From positions 124,001-188,000 of the forward strand of contig JADQAZ010000004.1 in the NCBI GenBank assembly GCA_018524345.1: 64,000 bases of DNA, in the 5' to 3' direction. The DNA is from Harenicola maris. GTDB taxonomy: Bacteria; Pseudomonadota; Alphaproteobacteria; Rhodobacterales; Rhodobacteraceae. The notes under the pieces were generated by a model, which made no database searches, had not been told where the DNA came from, and worked only from the letters and a program-made list of their open reading frames with translations. Shown one piece after another: positions 1-7,615 of the stretch. The number at the start of each line of letters is the position of its first letter. Position 1 is the stretch's first letter. Both the position numbers and the translations under genes were made by a program.

Positions 1-1394
1 CCGGGGGATTTGCGTTCGATCATCAGCAGATACATCAGCAGCAGGATCGGCATCAGGTAATGGATACCGGTTTTGAAGATCTCCTTCGTGGGGGGGAGGG
101 ACTGCATTGATTCAAGGCTGATGTCGAGGTCGGGCCCCTGTGCGGCATAGCGCAGGGCGGCGACATAGGCGACGAGGATGATAGCGAGGATCACATAGAG
201 CGCCGCACCGCCGAAGGCCGTGTAGATCGTGTCGACGATCAGGCCGGTGGCAAAGAGCGTGCCGCCCGCGATGACGATGGAGATGGCGATGATGAAGATC
301 GCGCCCAGCATGAATTTGATCGGGTTCATCCGGCTGGTGCCGGTCATGCCCATTTTCAGGGCTTCGAGGTGGACGATATAGACCAGCGCGACATAGGAGA
401 TCGCGGCGGGGACGATGGCGGTTTTGACGACCTCGACATAGGAAATGCCGACGTATTCCGTCATTAGGAAGGCCACTGCGCCCATGACCGGCGGGGTCAA
501 CACGCCATTGATGGAGGAGGAGACCTCTACCGCGCCGGCTTTGGTCGCGGGGAAGCCGACCTTTTTCATCAGCGGGATGGTGAATGTGCCGGTGGTGACG
601 ACATTGGCGATGGAGGAGCCGGAGATAAGACCCGTTGCCGCAGAGGCGATCACCGCCGCCTTGGCAGGGCCGCCGCGCAGGTGGCCCAGAGCGGCGAAGG
701 CGAGTTTGAGGAAGTAGTTCCCCGCGCCCGCCTGATTAAGGAGCGAGCCGAAGAGCACGAAGAGGAAGACAAACCCCGAGGAAACCCCGAGCGCCACGCC
801 GAAGACCCCTTCGGTGGTGAGCCACATGTGGCTCATGGCCTTGTTGAAGGAGGCGCCCTTCCATTGCACGACCTCTGGCAGGCCCGACCATGAGCCGAAG
901 AAGACATAGCCGAGGAAGAACAGGGCCACGCCCATCAGGGGCAGGCCGAGGGAGCGACGGGCGGCCTCGAGCAGCAGGACAATGCCGATGCCTGCCATGA
1001 CCACGTCTGTGGTGCTTGGGTTGCCGGTGCGCTGGGCCACGCCGCGGTAGTCCCACCACAGGTAGGAGGCCGCGACGGCGGCGACGATGGCCACCACCCA
1101 GGTGACGGCGGGGATACGGGTGCGGGGGCTTGATTTCAGGCCGGGAAAGGCGAGGAAGGCCAGCATCACGGCAAAGCCGAGGTGGATGGCGCGGGTTTGG
1201 GTGTCGTTCCAGACACCGAAGCCGAGCATGAAGGGCAGGGGCGAGGCGATCCAGAGTTGGTAGATGGCCCATGTGAGGGGCAGATACCACAGCGCCGCCT
1301 TGTTGAACCCCTGAGTGGGCACGCGCCCACCTGTGTCGGCATCCGCGAGGATGTCCTCTAGCGCGTTGTCTTTCGGTTGAGCCGCGTCTGTCAT
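1..1394 (-). CDS. TAXI-type TRAP transporter fused permease (partial, cut by left edge)
   Basis: This is the fused 4TM/12TM (DctQM-like) permease of a TAXI-family TRAP transporter, which uses an ion gradient to import the solute captured by the periplasmic receptor encoded just upstream (1474-2445). The reading frame is open from ATG at 1394 to the window edge, about 464 codons. It begins MTDAAQPKDNALED and then alternates hydrophobic helices with short loops. The glycine/serine-rich stretch ATGLISGSSIANVVTTG and the later SSSINGVLTPPVMGAVAF are typical of DctM transport domains. The C-terminal part lies outside the window. The substrate cannot be read from sequence; the neighbouring demethylase-like and aminotransferase genes suggest an amino or N-methylated organic acid. 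Confidence 0.9.
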   Translation of the reverse strand, partial: MTDAAQPKDNALEDILADADTGGRVPTQGFNKAALWYLPLTWAIYQLWIASPLPFMLGFGVWNDTQTRAIHLGFAVMLAFLAFPGLKSSPRTRIPAVTWVVAIVAAVAASYLWWDYRGVAQRTGNPSTTDVVMAGIGIVLLLEAARRSLGLPLMGVALFFLGYVFFGSWSGLPEVVQWKGASFNKAMSHMWLTTEGVFGVALGVSSGFVFLFVLFGSLLNQAGAGNYFLKLAFAALGHLRGGPAKAAVIASAATGLISGSSIANVVTTGTFTIPLMKKVGFPATKAGAVEVSSSINGVLTPPVMGAVAFLMTEYVGISYVEVVKTAIVPAAISYVALVYIVHLEALKMGMTGTSRMNPIKFMLGAIFIIAISIVIAGGTLFATGLIVDTIYTAFGGAALYVILAIILVAYVAALRYAAQGPDLDISLESMQSLPPTKEIFKTGIHYLMPILLLMYLLMIERKSP

Positions 1395-1425
1395 CCTGTC
1401 CCCCGGATATGTGTTTATATGGCTG

Positions 1426-1452
1426 CGCCGGCCCTAGCGATAAGGGCCGGCG
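1426..1452 (-). promoter_or_regulatory. Hairpin between TAXI receptor and permease
   Basis: A perfect 10-bp inverted repeat (CGCCGGCCCT / AGGGCCGGCG) with a 7-nt loop lies between the receptor stop and the permease start. Read along the operon strand it is not followed by a T-run, so it looks like an mRNA-stabilising or partial-termination stem. Such stems often keep receptor transcripts more abundant than permease transcripts. Confidence 0.55.
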
Positions 1453-1473
1453 GCTGTTTTCGGGTGGGTTGGA

Positions 1474-2445
1474 TTACATCCAGCCGCGCTCTGCGTAGTA
1501 TTTCGCAGCGCCGGGGTGCAGAGGAGCGGCGAGGCCGTCCTTGACCATTTGCTCCTCGGTCAGGCGACCGAAGGCGGGGTGCAGTTTTTTGAAGTCATCA
1601 AAGTTTTCGAAGATCGCCTTCACGAGCACATAGACGACCTCGTCAGAGGCTTTTGCATCGGTGACGAAGGTGGCCTTGGGGCCCCAGGATGCGATGTCTT
1701 CCTCGTTGCCGGGATAGAGGCCACCGGGGATGGTGGCGGCGGCATAGGCCTTGTTTGCGGCGAGCACTTTGTCGGTGCCCGAAGTGGTCAGGTCGAGGAG
1801 TTTGATGTCGCAGGTGGAGGTTGCCTCCATCGTGGAGCCGTTTGGCAGGCCAGCGGCCCAGATGGCGGCGTCGATCTTGCCGTCGCACAGGGCGGCGGAT
1901 TGCTCGGAGGATTTCAGCTCTGCTGCGAGGGCGAAATCATCCGGGGAGACGCCAGCGGCGTCCATCAGGACATCGGCCAGAACCCGTGTGCCGGAGCCGG
2001 GGTTGCCGATGTTGACGCGTTTGCCCTTCATGGCCTCGACGCTGTCGATGCCGCTGTCGGCACGCACCATCACATGGAGCGGTTCGGGGTGGACGGAGAA
2101 GACGGCGCGCAGGCCTTCGTAGGGCTCGTCGCCGTCAAAGGCGCGCACGCCTTCCATGGCGGCGGATTGCACGTCGGACTGGACCACGCCGAAGTCGAGC
2201 TCACCCTCGCGGATGGTGCGGGTGTTGTAGACCGACCCGCCGGTGGATTCGACCGAGCAGCGCACGCCATGTTCCTTGCGGCCCTTGTTGACCAGACGGC
2301 AGATCGCGCCGCCTGTGGGGTAATACACCCCTGTCACGCCGCCAGTGCCGATGGTGATGAAGGTTTGGTCCTGGGCGCTTGCTGCCCCGGCCAGACCCAT
2401 GGTTGCGGCCACGGCCGCCCCCGCAAAAATCGATTTCACAAACAT
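1474..2445 (-). CDS. TAXI family TRAP transporter solute-binding protein
   Basis: Periplasmic receptor of a TAXI-type TRAP transporter, 323 residues, the usual size. Residues 1-24 form a signal peptide ending at AGAASAQ. The mature N-terminus FITIGTGGVTGVYYPTGGAICR is the family hallmark (broken here as FITIGTGG and GVYYPTGG). NIGNPGSGTR around residue 145 is the second conserved ligand-pocket segment. The gene precedes the fused permease on the same strand with a hairpin between. The ligand is unknown; TAXI receptors have been linked to glutamate and other organic acids. Regulation is probably by the RpiR gene directly upstream on the same strand. Confidence 0.92.
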   Translation of the reverse strand: MFVKSIFAGAAVAATMGLAGAASAQDQTFITIGTGGVTGVYYPTGGAICRLVNKGRKEHGVRCSVESTGGSVYNTRTIREGELDFGVVQSDVQSAAMEGVRAFDGDEPYEGLRAVFSVHPEPLHVMVRADSGIDSVEAMKGKRVNIGNPGSGTRVLADVLMDAAGVSPDDFALAAELKSSEQSAALCDGKIDAAIWAAGLPNGSTMEATSTCDIKLLDLTTSGTDKVLAANKAYAAATIPGGLYPGNEEDIASWGPKATFVTDAKASDEVVYVLVKAIFENFDDFKKLHPAFGRLTEEQMVKDGLAAPLHPGAAKYYAERGWM

Positions 2446-2479
2446 GGTTTATCTCCCTGATATGGTTTGCGTTTCTTGT

Positions 2480-3370
2480 TTATGATGCCCAGTTTTCCCC
2501 TAGGCGATCAATCTGGATTTCCGCCGCGCGGATCATGGTCTCTGCCTCTGGTCCCGAGCGGGCGAGGAGCATGGAGATCATGGTTTCCATCAACACCAGC
2601 GTTGCGGCGTAGGAGGAAAAGAACTGCGGGCTTTCGGTTGATGTGATGAAACCGAAATCGGAAAATTGGAGGGCCGGTGATGTCCGGCTGTCTGTTATGA
2701 TGATGGTTGTTGCGCCCGCCTCTTTGGCGGTGCGCAGGGCTGCTATCGTTCTATGGGCGTAGGGCGCTTGGGACAAGGCCAGAACCACATCATCCTTGCC
2801 AAGGCGCGAGAGCGCGGGGGCCAGTTCGGTGCCATTGCGGCCCACGATCTTCCAGTTGCTTTTGAACCACTGGGCCATATAGCCGAAGTAATCCATCACT
2901 CCGGCGGAGCCTTTGGCCGCCACCAGCAGGACGGTGCGCGCCTGATCGAGGTGTTTTACCGCCGCCTCGAGGCGGGTGACATCCAGCGAGGCCTGCAGAG
3001 TTTCGATATTGGCGATGCAGGCGCCTGTCTGGTTTTGCAAAATGGCGTCCGGCCCGTGGCCCGATGTTGCGATGCGCTGGGCGTGGGCGCGTTCGGACAG
3101 GGGGGAGACGCGGCGTTCGACGGCCTCTCGGCCATCCTCGCGCAGTTGTTCGTAATCGGTGTAGCCAAGGGCGCGGGCGAGGCGCGAGAAGGTCGCGGGG
3201 GAGACGCCGCTGGTTGCGGCGACGGAACGCAGGGAGCGGGTGGCCACGTCAACGGGGTTGTCGGCCACGTATTTCGCCGCGATCTGGAGCTTGTCGCTCA
3301 GACCGGCGTAGGCAGTGTTGATCCTGTCCTGAATCGTTGCGGTTTGTCGCACGAATCCCCCTGATGTCAT
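2480..3370 (-). CDS. MurR/RpiR family transcriptional regulator
   Basis: DNA-binding regulator of about 296 residues. An N-terminal RpiR-type helix-turn-helix (SLRSVAATSGVSPATFSRLARALGY, seen in two pieces near residues 40-65) is followed by a C-terminal SIS sugar-isomerase-like effector domain (VLLVAAKGSAGVMDYFG, then TTIIITDSRTSPAL). I chose ATG at 3370 because the family start fits and the longer frame would run into the divergent gap and the neighbouring coding sequence. The palindrome at 3370-3386 overlaps this start, which predicts autoregulation. It lies upstream of the TAXI transporter and divergent from the oxidoreductase operon, so it probably senses the imported substrate or a catabolite. 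Confidence 0.92.
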   Translation of the reverse strand: MTSGGFVRQTATIQDRINTAYAGLSDKLQIAAKYVADNPVDVATRSLRSVAATSGVSPATFSRLARALGYTDYEQLREDGREAVERRVSPLSERAHAQRIATSGHGPDAILQNQTGACIANIETLQASLDVTRLEAAVKHLDQARTVLLVAAKGSAGVMDYFGYMAQWFKSNWKIVGRNGTELAPALSRLGKDDVVLALSQAPYAHRTIAALRTAKEAGATTIIITDSRTSPALQFSDFGFITSTESPQFFSSYAATLVLMETMISMLLARSGPEAETMIRAAEIQIDRLGENWAS

Positions 3371-3386
3371 GAAACTGACTGTTTCA
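3370..3386. promoter_or_regulatory. Candidate RpiR operator 1
   Basis: Inverted repeat TGAAAC-N5-GTTTCA overlapping the start codon of the RpiR gene. TGAAA...TTTCA palindromes are common targets of MurR/RpiR regulators. Its position suggests autorepression. Confidence 0.6.
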
Positions 3387-3410
3387 ACTGTTTTGCGTAT
3401 TGTCAACTTT

Positions 3411-3426
3411 TGAAACAGATGTTTCA
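3411..3426. promoter_or_regulatory. Candidate RpiR operator 2
   Basis: Perfect palindrome TGAAACA-GA-TGTTTCA, 26 nt before the oxidoreductase ATG. It has the same half-site as the palindrome at 3370-3386, and the two centres are about 40 bp apart, close to four helical turns. Confidence 0.65.
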
Positions 3427-3451
3427 GATGGGGCATAAACAGGAGATCACA

Positions 3452-5833
3452 ATGGCCGAATCCCGACTTCCTTCCCATGCCTCCGTGGTGGTGATTGGCG
3501 GTGGTATCATGGGGTGTTCGACCCTGTACCACCTTGCTGAAATGGGTGTTTCAGATGCGATATTGCTGGAGCGCAACAAGCTGACCTCTGGCACGACATG
3601 GCATTCGGCGGCGCAGGTGCGGGCGCTGCGCCATTCGCGCAATCTGACGCGGATGATCCAGTATTCCGTGGAATTGTATGCGCGGCTTGAGCAGGAGACG
3701 GGGCAGAATGTGGGTTGGATCCAGAAGGGATCCTTGTCGATTGCGACCACGCCCGACCGCGCGGTGCATGTGCGCCGTCAGGAGGCCCTTGCCCATGCCT
3801 TTGGCATTGATGCGCGCTGGGTCAGTGCGGGGGAGGCCAAGGAGCGTTGGCCCCTGATGCGGGCCGATGATGTGATTGGCGCGGTCTGGTCGCCGGAGGA
3901 CGGGAGGGTCTCGCCCTCTGACGTTTGTGCGGCCTTAGTGAAGGGGGCGAAGGCGCGGGGGGCGCGGATATTCGAGGATACCGGCGTGACCGGTATTCTG
4001 ACGCAGAATGGCCGGATCACGGGGGTAGAGACCAGCCATGGCACAGTGATGTGCGATGCGGTGGCCCTGTGTGCCGGCCTGTGGTCGCGCGAGGTGGGGG
4101 CGATGGCGGGGGCGCAGGTTCCGGCGCTGGCCTGCGAGCATTTCTATTTGTTGACCAAGCCCATCGCGGGGATCACCGGCAACATGCCGACCCTGAGCGA
4201 TCACGATAATCACCTGTATATCCGCGATGACAGTGGCGGCCTGCTGGTGGGCTGTTTCGAGCCCATGGGCAAGCCGATTGCGCCGGGGGTTCTGGATGAG
4301 AGTTTTGAATTTGGCCTGCTGGGGGAGGATTGGGATCATTTCGAGCCGATGATGGAGAATGCGCTGCACCGATTGCCTGCGCTGGAGACTGCGGAGGTGA
4401 AGATGCTGTTGAACGGGCCGGAGAGTTTCACGCCGGACGGGATGTTCATGCTGGGCGAGACCGCCGAGACGCGGGGGCTGTTTCTTGGCTGCGGGATGAA
4501 TTCTGTTGGTATGGCCTCTGGCGGCGGGGCGGGGATGAACCTTGCCCATTGCATCGTGCATGGGAACACGGCCTATGACCTTGGCGAGGCAGATGCGAAA
4601 CGGTTTGCGCCGGTGTTTGACTCGGTGCAGCATTTGATGGCGCGGGCGCCGGAGGTTCTGGGCACCCATTACGAGATTGCCTATCCGGGGCGGCAGTTGA
4701 AGACCGCGCGGGATTTGCGCGCCTTGCCGCTGGATGCGCAATACCGCGCGGCGGGGGCGCATATGGGGCAGGTCTTTGGTTGGGAACGGCCGTTGTATTT
4801 CGGCAAGGCCGCGGAGCCGGAGATGACCTTTGGGCGCCCCGACTGGTTCGAGAACGTGCGGCAGGAGGTGCGGGCGGCCCATGAGGCGGCGGCGGTCTTT
4901 GATGCCTCGTCCTTTGGCAAGATCGAGGTCACGGGGCCGGATGCCTGCGCCTTTTTACAACGGATCTGTTTGCGGAACATGGATCGGCCTGTGGGCACGG
5001 CGATTTACACCGGTGTTCTGAATGTGCGCGGCACCTATGAGAGCGACCTGACGGCGCATCGGATTGCGGCGGATCATTATCGGTTGTTCACCGGCACCAA
5101 CGCGATCAAGCGCGATATGGCGTGGCTGCGCCGCCATGGGGAGAGGTTCGATCTGCGGCTGAGGGACAGCACCGAGGATTATGCGGTTCTGGGCCTGATG
5201 GGGCCGGAGGCGGCGCGGATTGCGCAGGCGCTGGGCGCGCCGGAGCTCTTGGACCTTGGGTATTTCAAGGTCGGGCCGGCCTATATGGCGGGCAGGCATG
5301 TGCGGGCGGTGCGGATGTCCTATGTGGGCGAAGCGGGTTGGGAGATCACCTGCCGTGCGGAGCATGCGGCAGAGATCTATGCCGCCATGGTGGCGGCGGG
5401 GGCGCGCCCTGCGGGGATGTTCGCCCAAACCTCCATGCGGATCGAAAAGGGGTTTGCGGCCATGGGGCATGAGCTGGACAGTGATGTCAGCCCCGCCGCC
5501 GCGGGTATGGCGGGCATGGCGAAGAAGGCGGGCGGGTTTATCGGCGCCGAGGCCATGGCCGCGGCAGGCGGGCGCAGTTTGGTGACGATCCTGCTTGAAG
5601 ACGACAAGGCGGTGCCGATCGGGCATGAGCCTGTCTATCTGGACGGGAAGATCGCGGGACAAGTGACCTCGGCCGCTTATGGATACCGCGTCGGGGCGCC
5701 GGTTGCCCTTGCCCACCTGCGCGGGGCGCGGGACGGGGCCGCGGTGATGGTGGATATTGCGGGGCAGAGGGTTGCGGGGCGGATACAATTCGCGGCAGCC
5801 TTTGACCCTGAGGGCGCGAGGATGCGGATATGA
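3452..5833 (+). CDS. FAD-dependent oxidoreductase / GcvT fusion, dimethylglycine-dehydrogenase-like
   Basis: A two-part enzyme of 793 residues. The N-terminal DAO domain carries the FAD dinucleotide motif VVVIGGGIMGCSTLYHL near residue 10. The C-terminal half from about residue 460 is an aminomethyltransferase (GcvT/T-protein) fold with segments such as VTGPDACAFLQR and ALGLMGPEAARI-like repeats. This layout is that of dimethylglycine and sarcosine dehydrogenases, which oxidatively demethylate a secondary or tertiary amine and pass the one-carbon unit to tetrahydrofolate. Start ATG 3452 follows the ribosome site AGGAGA at 3441. It heads an operon whose next genes overlap by 4 and 1 nt. The exact substrate is not determined. 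Confidence 0.88.
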   Translation: MAESRLPSHASVVVIGGGIMGCSTLYHLAEMGVSDAILLERNKLTSGTTWHSAAQVRALRHSRNLTRMIQYSVELYARLEQETGQNVGWIQKGSLSIATTPDRAVHVRRQEALAHAFGIDARWVSAGEAKERWPLMRADDVIGAVWSPEDGRVSPSDVCAALVKGAKARGARIFEDTGVTGILTQNGRITGVETSHGTVMCDAVALCAGLWSREVGAMAGAQVPALACEHFYLLTKPIAGITGNMPTLSDHDNHLYIRDDSGGLLVGCFEPMGKPIAPGVLDESFEFGLLGEDWDHFEPMMENALHRLPALETAEVKMLLNGPESFTPDGMFMLGETAETRGLFLGCGMNSVGMASGGGAGMNLAHCIVHGNTAYDLGEADAKRFAPVFDSVQHLMARAPEVLGTHYEIAYPGRQLKTARDLRALPLDAQYRAAGAHMGQVFGWERPLYFGKAAEPEMTFGRPDWFENVRQEVRAAHEAAAVFDASSFGKIEVTGPDACAFLQRICLRNMDRPVGTAIYTGVLNVRGTYESDLTAHRIAADHYRLFTGTNAIKRDMAWLRRHGERFDLRLRDSTEDYAVLGLMGPEAARIAQALGAPELLDLGYFKVGPAYMAGRHVRAVRMSYVGEAGWEITCRAEHAAEIYAAMVAAGARPAGMFAQTSMRIEKGFAAMGHELDSDVSPAAAGMAGMAKKAGGFIGAEAMAAAGGRSLVTILLEDDKAVPIGHEPVYLDGKIAGQVTSAAYGYRVGAPVALAHLRGARDGAAVMVDIAGQRVAGRIQFAAAFDPEGARMRI

Positions 5834-6261
5834 CGGTTGTGATTGAACCCTGCGGGGAGGTTTCGGTGATTGCGCCGCTGTTGCGGGTGCTGCGGGACGG
5901 GCTGGAGGCCTCGCTGTTCGAGGCGCGGTTGACGCGCGCCATTGCGGGGGGCTACCACGCCCTTGTTGCGCGGGGCGACGGGGGCGTTCTGGGGTGCCTT
6001 GGGTATCGGCTTTGCGATGATATTTGCTGGGGGCGGACGTTTTATGTGGATGACCTTGTTGTTCTGCCGCAGGCGCGGGGGAGCGGGGTTGGCGGCGCGC
6101 TTTGGGATGCGGCCAAGGCCGAGGGCGCGGCGCAGGGGTGCGATCACCTGCGCCTGTGCAGCGGGCTGAGCCGCGCCGAGGCGCACCGGTTTTACGAGGC
6201 CAATGGTCTGGCCAGAACGAGCCTGCAATTCTTTTTCGCCCTACCTGATGGAGAGCTTTGA
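5830..6261 (+). CDS. GNAT family N-acetyltransferase
   Basis: Small acetyl-CoA-dependent N-acetyltransferase of 143 residues. The acetyl-CoA pyrophosphate loop is visible as VLPQARGSGVGGALW (about residues 78-92), preceded by the strand TFYVDDLVV. The C-terminal HRFYEANGLARTS is the usual GNAT ending. It overlaps the oxidoreductase stop by ATGA and its own TGA overlaps the aminotransferase ATG, so all three are translationally coupled. It may acetylate an amine intermediate of the pathway; that role is inferred from position only. Confidence 0.85.
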   Translation: MTVVIEPCGEVSVIAPLLRVLRDGLEASLFEARLTRAIAGGYHALVARGDGGVLGCLGYRLCDDICWGRTFYVDDLVVLPQARGSGVGGALWDAAKAEGAAQGCDHLRLCSGLSRAEAHRFYEANGLARTSLQFFFALPDGEL

Positions 6262-7583
6262 TGTCCCATGTATTTCCGCGCCATTGCCGCGTTGATCCGC
6301 CAATCGCCCTGCGCGGGGAGGGGTGCTACCTTTATGACGCGTCCGGCAAGGCCTATCTGGACGGATCGGGCGGGGCGGCTGTGTCCTGTCTTGGCCATGG
6401 GGATGCGGATGTGATTGCGGCGGTGCAGGCGCAGGTGGCGCAGCTTGCCTTTGCCCACACAGGATTTCTGACATCGCAGCCAGCCGAGGACCTTGCCGAT
6501 CTGTTGATCGCCCATGCGCCGGGGGATCTGGACCGCGTGTATTTCGTTTCTGGCGGGTCGGAGGCAACGGAGGCTGCGATCAAGCTGGCGCGGCAGTATT
6601 TTGTCGAGAAGGGCCAGCCGGAGCGGCGGCATTTGATTGCGCGCAGGCAAAGCTATCACGGGAATACGATCGGGGCGCTGTCTGCGGGGGGCAATGCCCT
6701 GCGCAAGCGGCCCTTTGCGCCGCTGTTGGTCGAGGTGAGCCATATCGCGCCCTGTTATGAATACACCCTGCGGGCCGAGGGGGAGAGCGCGGCGGACTAT
6801 GGGTTGCGGGCGGCACAGGAGCTTGAGGATGAAATCCTGCGGTTGGGGCCGCAGACGGTTATGGCCTTTATGGCGGAGCCTGTGGTCGGTGCGACTCTTG
6901 GGGCGGTGCCAGCAGTGCAGGGATATTTCAAGCGTATCCGCGAGATTTGCGATCAATACGGGGTGTTGTTGATCCTTGACGAGGTGATGTGCGGCATGGG
7001 CCGAACGGGGCATTTGTTTGCCTGCGAGGCCGACGGGATTGCGCCCGATATCCTGTGCATCGCCAAGGGATTGGGGGCGGGGTATCAGCCCATTGGCGCC
7101 ATGCTGTGCAGCGGTGAGGTTTACGCCTGTATCGAGGCAGGCAGCGGGTTTTTCCAGCACGGGCATACCTATGTCGGGCATCCCGTCGCGGCGGCGGCGG
7201 GGCTGGCGGTGGTGCGCAAATTGCTGGATCACGGATTGGTGGCGCGGTCAGCGGCGCAGGGGGAGGCGCTTGCTGCGGCCCTGCGCGAGGCCTTTGGCCA
7301 GCATCCCCATGTGGGGGACATTCGCGGGCGCGGGCTGTTTCAGGGGATCGAGTTGGTTGCGGAGCGCGAGAGCAAGGCGCCCTTTGATCCGGCCCTTGGC
7401 CTTGCGGGCAGGATCAAGGCGGCGGCGTTTGAGGCCGGGTTGATTTGTTATCCCATGCCCGGCACGCGGGACGGGCGGCAGGGGGATCATATCTTGCTCG
7501 CGCCGCCCTTTATCATCGAGGACGCGCAGATCGGTGAGCTTGTCAGCAAGCTGCGGGACGCCATCGAGGCGGTTTTGCCCTAG
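6261..7583 (+). CDS. Class III PLP-dependent aminotransferase
   Basis: Aminotransferase of 440 residues in the omega/ornithine-type class III family. Phosphate-binding SGGSEATEAAIKLARQ lies near residues 97-112, the catalytic lysine is in IAKGLGAGYQPIGAM (Lys about residue 269), and QSYHGNT and LILDEVMCGMGRTG are conserved blocks. The upstream TTG is in frame, but ATG 6261 starts inside the TGATG overlap with the acetyltransferase and fits the family. It closes the RpiR-controlled operon and is followed by a hairpin terminator. It probably transaminates the amine released by the demethylase; the donor/acceptor pair is unknown. Confidence 0.9.
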   Translation: MSHVFPRHCRVDPPIALRGEGCYLYDASGKAYLDGSGGAAVSCLGHGDADVIAAVQAQVAQLAFAHTGFLTSQPAEDLADLLIAHAPGDLDRVYFVSGGSEATEAAIKLARQYFVEKGQPERRHLIARRQSYHGNTIGALSAGGNALRKRPFAPLLVEVSHIAPCYEYTLRAEGESAADYGLRAAQELEDEILRLGPQTVMAFMAEPVVGATLGAVPAVQGYFKRIREICDQYGVLLILDEVMCGMGRTGHLFACEADGIAPDILCIAKGLGAGYQPIGAMLCSGEVYACIEAGSGFFQHGHTYVGHPVAAAAGLAVVRKLLDHGLVARSAAQGEALAAALREAFGQHPHVGDIRGRGLFQGIELVAERESKAPFDPALGLAGRIKAAAFEAGLICYPMPGTRDGRQGDHILLAPPFIIEDAQIGELVSKLRDAIEAVLP

Positions 7584-7592
7584 GGCCATGGG

Positions 7593-7615
7593 CCTTCGGC
7601 GTTATGCGCCGAAGG
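7593..7615 (+). terminator. Intrinsic terminator after aminotransferase operon
   Basis: Stem CCTTCGGCG / CGCCGAAGG, 9 bp with loop TTATG, followed by TTTTG. It starts 10 nt after the aminotransferase stop and overlaps the last codons of the convergent malonyl-CoA synthetase gene. Confidence 0.75.
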
